Part shown: piece by piece, positions 6,581-10,019 of the stretch
How positions within the stretch are numbered: the first letter of the stretch is position 1
How the letters are laid out: each line of letters starts with the position of its first letter
Source of the DNA: PMNU01 sp035480575
GTDB lineage: Bacteria > Patescibacteriota > Saccharimonadia > Saccharimonadales > UBA4665
Direction: 5' to 3'
DNA: 10,019 bases
NCBI GenBank assembly: GCA_035480575.1
Contig: DATIHR010000030.1
Span: 1 to 10,019 of the forward strand
The notes under the pieces: generated by a model
The model's database searches: none
What the model was told of the DNA's origin: nothing
Seen by the model: the letters and a program-made list of their open reading frames with translations, nothing else
Made by a program: the position numbers and the translations under genes

Positions 6581-7624
6581 ATGGCGGCTGGCATATTTTA
6601 CCGGAATTTACGGGCGCGCGATCAACTAGAGCTATTCTTGCTGGCGGCCGCAACGAGTTTACTTGCGGTACGTTTTTATTTACGTGCAACCGGCTACCCG
6701 CAAATTGGCGGGGGCGGGTTGCACATTGCCCACATGCTGTGGGGCGGCGTGCTTATGTTAGCTGCGTTGACACTCGCACTGTCGTTTTTAGGCGCGCGCG
6801 TGCAGCGCTTGGTGGCGCTGCTCGGTGGCGTTGGTTTTGGGGTGTTTATAGACGAACTAGGCAAGTTTATAACCCACGATAACGACTACTTTTACCGGCC
6901 GACAATAGGTGTTATTTACGCGGTCTTTATTGTTATTTACCTTGGATTTAACTTTGTAAGCCGGGCAAGTGGCCTGACTTCGCGCGAATATCAGCTGAAT
7001 GCGCTTGCGGCGCTCGAAGAGGCTATTCTGCAAGATATGGACACAACCGAGAAGGCGCGTGTACGCGCGCTGCTGGCTCGTGCCGACCACCGCGATCCGT
7101 TAACCGGGCAATTAGAACAACTGTTAAACAAAATTCGCACCATTCCGCCCGCCCAGTCTTCCCGGGCAAGTCGTATTATTACCTGGTGCAACAAGCAGTA
7201 CGAACAATTCTGGAAATTACGCAATTCGCGCGCACTCGTACGCGGGCTGTTTTTGCTACAGGCATTTTTATTTGTTGCGGGGGTGCTGGGCACGATTTAC
7301 CTAAACATAGATGGTCTCCTTGACTTATTTGACGTTGGTGCGCCGGTAGCGCCGGCTACATGGCTGGTTGTCGGGCAGCTGGCATCGGTGCTGGCCGCAG
7401 CGGCGTATGCGGTGTATGGGGCTTTTTTGTTACCGCAATCGCGGCTGCGGGCGTACGAGCAATTTAGGCGCGCAACCTTAGTTAATATTTTTTTGGTACA
7501 ATTTTTTATATTTTCGCGTATAGAGTTTGCAGCGTTGCCGGGTTTTGCATTTAGCCTAGTGCTCCTTGGACTGATCGCGTACGCTATCCGCCAGGAACAA
7601 CGCTTAGAAGCACTGGGGTCGTGA
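6581..7624 (+). CDS. conserved polytopic membrane protein of unknown function (about 8 TM)
   Basis: 347 residues. Hydrophobic segments lie near 16-34, 51-70, 76-91, 108-126, 220-242, 258-283, 297-315 and 319-336. Between TM4 and TM5 is a charged helical region of about 90 residues (130-218), probably cytoplasmic. The most distinctive sequence is in the N-terminal half: GGGGLHIAHMLWGG (43-56) and GFGVFIDELGKFITHDNDYF (85-104), with His, Asp, Glu and Lys in or next to membrane segments. I recall very similar motifs in uncharacterised membrane proteins of Actinobacteria and other bacteria, but no assigned function. The buried charged residues suggest transport or an enzymatic site rather than a simple anchor. 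It starts 18 bp after the HTH-like gene and ends with TGA at 7622-7624. Gene call is firm, function unknown. Confidence 0.85.
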   Translation: MAAGIFYRNLRARDQLELFLLAAATSLLAVRFYLRATGYPQIGGGGLHIAHMLWGGVLMLAALTLALSFLGARVQRLVALLGGVGFGVFIDELGKFITHDNDYFYRPTIGVIYAVFIVIYLGFNFVSRASGLTSREYQLNALAALEEAILQDMDTTEKARVRALLARADHRDPLTGQLEQLLNKIRTIPPAQSSRASRIITWCNKQYEQFWKLRNSRALVRGLFLLQAFLFVAGVLGTIYLNIDGLLDLFDVGAPVAPATWLVVGQLASVLAAAAYAVYGAFLLPQSRLRAYEQFRRATLVNIFLVQFFIFSRIEFAALPGFAFSLVLLGLIAYAIRQEQRLEALGS

Positions 7625-7630
7625 GACGTA

Positions 7631-7650
7631 CACGTAAAATAGCTTACTGC
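7631..7650 (+). repeat. 20-bp direct repeat, copy 1
   Basis: cacgtaaaatagcttactgc starts 7 nt after the stop of the 347-residue membrane protein gene. An identical copy lies at 8516-8535, after the next membrane protein gene. Neither copy is in a coding region. Confidence 0.75.
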
Positions 7651-7670
7651 TCATTGCCCGTGCCGGCCTG

Positions 7671-7676
7671 TACCAT
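7671..7676 (+). promoter_or_regulatory. possible -10 of the 30-residue peptide ORF
   Basis: TACCAT fits TAnnnT and ends 6 nt before the ATG at 7683, like the leaderless promoters elsewhere in the window. The hexamer itself is weak, so this only hints that the small ORF is expressed. Confidence 0.25.
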
Positions 7677-7682
7677 AACCAC

Positions 7683-7775
7683 ATGATATTTTTGTTTCGT
7701 ATTATTCGATTTATAAAGTGGCTGATTATTATTCGTACTGCACTCAAAATGCTCCGGGGTAAAACGCTGTCTTAA
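7683..7775 (+). CDS. possible 30-residue cationic hydrophobic peptide
   Basis: The ATG at 7683 opens a 30-codon frame ending in TAA at 7773-7775, within a 211-bp gap between two membrane protein genes. The peptide starts MIFLFRIIRFIKWLIII and ends RTALKMLRGKTLS. Basic residues at 6, 9, 12, 18, 22, 25 and 27 interrupt a strongly hydrophobic chain at helix-like spacing. This pattern is typical of small membrane peptides and of type I toxin peptides. There is no Shine-Dalgarno; a TACCAT element lies 6 nt upstream. An open frame this short can occur by chance, so the call rests on composition and placement only. I see no antisense RNA promoter that would point to a toxin-antitoxin pair. Confidence 0.35.
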   Translation: MIFLFRIIRFIKWLIIIRTALKMLRGKTLS

Positions 7776-7816
7776 TAAACCCAATGGGTTCAATGTAGCC
7801 GCACACTAGGGGCGAA

Positions 7817-7825
7817 TGCTATAGT
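7817..7825 (+). promoter_or_regulatory. extended -10 promoter of the 217-residue membrane protein gene
   Basis: TGCTATAGT matches TGnTAnnnT and ends 10 nt before the ATG at 7836. The short spacer agtcgtaaat has no Shine-Dalgarno. Confidence 0.55.
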
Positions 7826-7835
7826 AGTCGTAAAT

Positions 7836-8489
7836 ATGACGATACACCCTATAAGTCGTAAAGAATTTTGGCTTGCCGAAATTGCATTGTTTCTAGCGAT
7901 CGCTTTGCAAGTAGGGGTTTGGGCACTAAAACCGCATCTGACTGCAGGGCCCCAGCAACTGATTATTCCTGTCGAGATTGCACTCGCAGTACTGCTTGCC
8001 GTGAGCGCGCCCCGCCGACACAAGGCAGAAGGGGCGTTGCATCGCCGTATAGTATTCTTGCTTATGGGTTTAATCTCGGCTGTCAACATTAGTTCGTTTA
8101 TTTTGGTAATGCGCGACTTGGTAACAGCGGGTGCGCACCTGTCTGGCAAGGAATTGTTGGCCTCGGCCATTGCTATTTTACTGACCAACATTATTGTGTT
8201 TGGCTTATGGTATTGGGAGATCGATAGCCCCGGACTATCTGGTAGGAAATGGTCCAAGCACGATCAGGACTTCCAGTTTACACAGCAGGAGCGTCCGGCT
8301 AATTTTCCCGGTTGGCAGGCTAGTTTTGCCGACTACTTGTACTTATCGCTCACCAATGCCGTTAATTTCGCTCCGGCCGATGCGCGCCCGCTTACCTCGC
8401 AGGCCAAGGCGCTTATGGGGGTGCAGTCGCTTGTGTCCGTATTCACGCTTGCACTCGTGCTTGCTCGTTCTGTGAGTATTCTGGGCTAG
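7836..8489 (+). CDS. conserved five-TM membrane protein with pore-like C-terminal motif
   Basis: 217 residues. Membrane segments lie near 14-31, 41-57, 71-92, 107-126 and 194-213. TM4 ends in FGLWYWEIDSPG (122-133). A hydrophilic stretch follows, then FADYLYLSLTNAVNFAPADA (164-183), which looks like a short membrane-dipping helix plus filter-like loop before the last TM. That layout recalls two-TM ion-channel modules and the DUF1345 type of membrane protein, whose (Y/F)-S-(F/L)-T loop is similarly placed. I know close relatives only as uncharacterised membrane proteins. A transport or channel role is inferred from the layout, not demonstrated. The start fits the -10 at 7817-7825. The gene sits between other membrane protein genes (347-residue protein and YggT). 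Confidence 0.85.
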   Translation: MTIHPISRKEFWLAEIALFLAIALQVGVWALKPHLTAGPQQLIIPVEIALAVLLAVSAPRRHKAEGALHRRIVFLLMGLISAVNISSFILVMRDLVTAGAHLSGKELLASAIAILLTNIIVFGLWYWEIDSPGLSGRKWSKHDQDFQFTQQERPANFPGWQASFADYLYLSLTNAVNFAPADARPLTSQAKALMGVQSLVSVFTLALVLARSVSILG

Positions 8490-8515
8490 AACCCGTCCTT
8501 CATTGCCTATCGTGG

Positions 8516-8535
8516 CACGTAAAATAGCTTACTGC
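8516..8535 (+). repeat. 20-bp direct repeat, copy 2
   Basis: Exact copy of the element at 7631-7650, starting 27 nt after the stop of the 217-residue membrane protein gene and 54 nt before the yggT start. Its last bases form the left arm of the hairpin at 8531-8549. A cattgcc heptamer also lies near both copies, downstream of copy 1 and upstream of copy 2. Confidence 0.75.
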
Positions 8536-8549
8536 GACGCGAACGCAGT
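8531..8549 (+). terminator. weak intrinsic terminator after the 217-residue membrane protein gene
   Basis: ACTGCG (8531-8536) pairs with CGCAGT (8544-8549) around a 7-base loop and is followed by gg and TTTT. The 6-bp stem and short U-run make it a weak candidate. The -10 of yggT follows directly. Confidence 0.3.
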
Positions 8550-8554
8550 GGTTT

Positions 8555-8560
8555 TACTAT
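8555..8560 (+). promoter_or_regulatory. -10 promoter of yggT
   Basis: TACTAT lies 28 nt before the ATG at 8589, so the transcript should have a leader of about 20 nt that includes the Shine-Dalgarno. This is the one promoter in the window that clearly gives a leadered first gene. Confidence 0.4.
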
Positions 8561-8577
8561 AGGCTAGTAACTAATAA

Positions 8578-8582
8578 AGGAG
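8578..8582 (+). promoter_or_regulatory. strong ribosome binding site of yggT
   Basis: AGGAG within aaaggagagg, 6 nt before the ATG at 8589. It is the best Shine-Dalgarno in the window and stands out against the SD-less starts of its neighbours. Confidence 0.7.
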
Positions 8583-8588
8583 AGGGCT

Positions 8589-8894
8589 ATGTTAGCGACA
8601 ATGGTATATGCGATATTTGGATTTATTAGTTTAGCTGTGGGATTACGCTTTGTGCTGCTGCTTGTCGGCGCTAGCGCCGCCAGCCCCTTTGTATCGTGGA
8701 TATATACCTGGAGCGATCCTTTTGTTCGCCCCTTTGCAGGGATTTTTGGACAGTCGTCGACGGCAGCGGGGCAAGGTGTAGCTACGCAAAGTATCTTTGA
8801 CTGGACCGCTTTAATTGCCCTCGTCGCCTATTTACTCATTGCCGCAATACTAGGCCATCTAGTAACGCGCCCCCACTACTATCATTACAATTAA
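8589..8894 (+). CDS. yggT: YggT family integral membrane protein
   Basis: 101 residues with two membrane segments (about 4-28 and 72-92). Between them is the family signature, SPFVSWIYTWSDPFVRPFAG (32-51), whose core is W-x-DPF-x-RP. The protein carries a single YGGT unit, as in YlmG-like proteins of Gram-positives and cyanobacteria; the E. coli protein has two. Family members are linked to envelope or septum organisation and, in some reports, osmotic tolerance; the biochemical role is not settled. The tail after TM2 is aromatic and His-rich (RPHYYHYN). The gene has a strong Shine-Dalgarno and probably its own promoter. It is not next to the sepF/proC/divIVA genes that often accompany ylmG; here it follows two unnamed membrane protein genes. 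Confidence 0.9.
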   Translation: MLATMVYAIFGFISLAVGLRFVLLLVGASAASPFVSWIYTWSDPFVRPFAGIFGQSSTAAGQGVATQSIFDWTALIALVAYLLIAAILGHLVTRPHYYHYN

Positions 8895-8955
8895 TTAGAT
8901 TAAACTAAGTCATCAAGCATTGTTGACCACGGGCCGGGGGGAGAGCAGCCGGAGA

Positions 8956-8974
8956 CGTCGAATTTATTTCGACG
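8956..8974. terminator. hairpin between convergent genes
   Basis: CGTCGAA (8956-8962) and TTCGACG (8968-8974) form a perfect 7-bp stem with a TTTAT loop. It lies between yggT (plus) and the surface protein gene (minus) and probably helps end transcription of either, although no U-run follows on either strand. Confidence 0.4.
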
Positions 8975-8985
8975 CCCCCGCGCGT

Positions 8986-9012
8986 ATGAGAGGGGGAGTC
9001 ACCCCCTCTCAT
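8986..9012. terminator. strong GC-rich hairpin, probable bidirectional terminator
   Basis: ATGAGAGGGGG (8986-8996) pairs perfectly with CCCCCTCTCAT (9002-9012) around a 5-base loop (AGTCA). It starts 6 nt after the stop of the minus-strand surface protein gene. The stem is very stable, but no U-run follows, so termination may be by a variant mechanism, or the hairpin may protect mRNA 3' ends. Confidence 0.5.
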
Positions 9013-9017
9013 TAGAG

Positions 9018-9794
9018 CTAGCGCAGATCGGGGTCGTTGTTGGGCCAGTGTGTTTCGAACAAGGCTTTTAGGAAGCGGCGATGACGCCAACGGTTGTATA
9101 ACACAATGGCCGCTATTACGGTAATCGTAACTGCTAAGTACACCTGCCAAGGGGCGCTGACGGCGTGCCTAACTTGAGCGACTAGGGTGGTTGGTTTAGC
9201 AGCTTCGCCTGTGGCGGCACCAGCACTAGTAGGGTTGACGGCGGTTCCATCACTTCCTGTTGTTGTCCCATTGCCGGTCGTGCTTGTGCCAGTGCTGCCG
9301 CTCGAGCTATTACCACCGCCGGTATCAACGGGGCGGGGCCTGGCTATGCTGGCAGGCACAACTTGTTTAAAGCTCATGTTAGCCAAGCTGTCCTCTATGT
9401 CTCGTAAGCCTATTTCTATATCATTATTGCCGTCTGCGTTCACATCGAACTGTCGTGTTTCATTTTGTTGCAGTGTTGCGGCCATGGGCGCAGGGGTGGC
9501 GCTGAGCGTAAAAGTTACCGAAGCGGGGCCAATGCTAGTAATTGTTATAGTGTGATCTTCGTCGGCGTCTGCAGTGGGCACGTTATAGTTTATGGTGCCA
9601 CTACCGATACCATCTATTTGTATGCCGGTGGTGGTAAATTCGGGGTAGTCGTTTAGATAAATATCGGTTACGGGATCGTTGCTGTCTTCACTATCGCTTT
9701 GGGCGTTACTTATTTGTGTGGAACACAAGAAAACACCCAGTACGACAAGTATAAGAGCGGCGACAATGTACACAAAAGGTTTAAAGCGGTGCAT
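9018..9794 (-). CDS. secreted, C-terminally anchored surface protein with calcium-type loop
   Basis: 258 residues, family not recognised. The N-terminus (HRFK, then hydrophobic 7-24, then STQISNA) looks like a signal peptide with a likely cleavage after Ala31; Cys24 does not fit a lipobox. The outer part (32-155) appears beta-rich and includes FDVNADGNNDIEIGL (116-130), whose DxNxDGxxD spacing matches dockerin/EF-hand-like calcium loops. A Ser/Thr/Gly linker (157-190) follows, then a second membrane segment (about 213-233) and a basic 25-residue cytoplasmic tail ending NNDPDLR. The protein would therefore span the membrane with its beta domain outside, on a flexible stalk. It lacks an LPxTG motif. 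The frame extends to a TTG at 9818, but that abuts the -10 at 9819-9827, so I prefer the ATG at 9794; AGGA at 9808-9811 is a distant Shine-Dalgarno. Converges on yggT. Confidence 0.8.
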   Translation of the reverse strand: MHRFKPFVYIVAALILVVLGVFLCSTQISNAQSDSEDSNDPVTDIYLNDYPEFTTTGIQIDGIGSGTINYNVPTADADEDHTITITSIGPASVTFTLSATPAPMAATLQQNETRQFDVNADGNNDIEIGLRDIEDSLANMSFKQVVPASIARPRPVDTGGGNSSSGSTGTSTTGNGTTTGSDGTAVNPTSAGAATGEAAKPTTLVAQVRHAVSAPWQVYLAVTITVIAAIVLYNRWRHRRFLKALFETHWPNNDPDLR

Positions 9795-9818
9795 GCGCGG
9801 TGTAAAGTCCTTATGCAA

Positions 9819-9827
9819 ATACTACCA
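9819..9827 (-). promoter_or_regulatory. extended -10 promoter of the surface protein gene
   Basis: TGGTAGTAT on the minus strand fits TGnTAnnnT, giving a leader of about 18 nt to the ATG at 9794. A perfect TATAAT at 9830-9835 is an alternative -10 eleven bases further upstream; the two may be used together. Confidence 0.45.
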
Positions 9828-9840
9828 GGATTATATCCCT

Positions 9841-9992
9841 CCGTCATCCCGGACTCGACCCGGGATTCCATTCCCCCGTCATCCCCGCACCGGATCAAGT
9901 CCGGCATAAACTCCGGCGGGGACCCCACCCCCGTCATTCCGGGCTTGACCCGGGATCCACCCCCGTCATTCCGGCCCCCGAGCCGGAATCCA
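9841..9992. repeat. cluster of four palindromic REP-like repeats
   Basis: Four units share the head CCGTCATYCC: 9841-9870, 9876-9922, 9931-9959 and 9963-9992. Three are 29-30 bp and fold as hairpins closed by CCGG/CCGG-type arms, ending ATYCCA. The second is longer (about 47 bp): CCCCGC near 9883 pairs with GCGGGG near 9920 around an inner CCGGATC/AGTCCGG-type stem. Spacers are short and C-rich. Units of this CGTCATTCCGGGCTTGACCC type are common intergenic elements in many bacterial genomes. The cluster lies upstream of the surface protein promoter; a transposase that mobilises such units is not in the window. Confidence 0.75.
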
Positions 9993-10019
9993 ATCAATAA
10001 GTCCTTCCCGTTTCTTTCA

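Noticed and set aside
7778..7790. Short palindrome AACCC-AAT-GGGTT after the peptide ORF
   Set aside because: A 5-bp stem with a 3-base loop and no U-run is too weak to call a terminator or operator.
9795..9818. TTG start giving a 266-residue surface protein
   Set aside because: The TTG directly abuts the TAGTAT hexamer, and the ATG at 9794 already gives a well-formed signal peptide; it remains possible only if the TATAAT at 9830-9835 is the -10 used.
9841..9992. CRISPR array
   Set aside because: Spacing between units is only about 4-8 bp, the units differ in length and sequence, and each is itself a palindrome; no cas gene is present.
9710..9997. 95-codon minus-strand frame through the right-end repeats
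   Set aside because: Its Gly/Arg-rich N-terminal part is a translation of the REP-like units, a common source of spurious gene calls, and it overlaps the start of the surface protein gene.

Overview
The window looks like a chromosomal stretch from a small-genome, poorly characterised bacterium. My best guess is a Patescibacteria/CPR member of the Saccharibacteria type. This is inference from the mostly unnamed genes, the short intergenic gaps, extended -10 promoters placed directly against start codons (leaderless mRNAs), a single-domain YggT protein, a short GH15-like protein and a Lys/Arg-rich protein tail. UGA reads as stop at the ends of the genes at 5375 and 7622, so no recoding is seen. 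No rRNA, tRNA, transposase, phage gene or CRISPR array is visible.

Layout. Positions 1-169 are non-coding, with two hairpins downstream of a minus-strand, zinc-less MDR-family dehydrogenase (170-1303). Upstream of it on the same strand is an unrecognised 403-residue membrane protein (1333-2544) with a Lys/Arg-rich tail. It diverges across 91 bp from an unrecognised 560-residue soluble protein (2636-4318). That gene converges, 13 bp apart, on a two-gene minus-strand operon: a CxxC/His-rich small protein (5375-5797) coupled by an ATGA overlap to a GH15-like (alpha/alpha) glycosidase (4332-5378). Across 81 bp this operon diverges from a plus-strand series: a protein with two degenerate LuxR/GerE-like helix-turn-helix units (5879-6562), an 8-TM conserved membrane protein (6581-7624), a possible 30-residue cationic peptide (7683-7775), a 5-TM membrane protein with a pore-like C-terminal motif (7836-8489), and a YggT family protein (8589-8894). 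A convergent minus-strand gene (9018-9794) encodes a signal-peptide-bearing, C-terminally anchored surface protein with a dockerin/EF-like calcium loop. The right end (9841-9992) is a cluster of four palindromic REP-like units.

Expression. Six genes have a -10 hexamer ending 6-10 nt before the ATG and no Shine-Dalgarno, so their transcripts would be leaderless or nearly so. Three of the -10 elements share the core TGCTAnnnT. By contrast the second gene of the operon (GH15-like) and yggT carry clear Shine-Dalgarno sequences. No gene-free stretch exceeds 300 bases; the longest are 7625-7835 (a repeat and a possible small ORF) and 9795-10019 (promoter and REP-like cluster).

Functionally the window is mixed: envelope proteins on the right, a probable oligosaccharide-handling operon in the middle, and orphan proteins on the left. 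I see no defence system or single obvious pathway.
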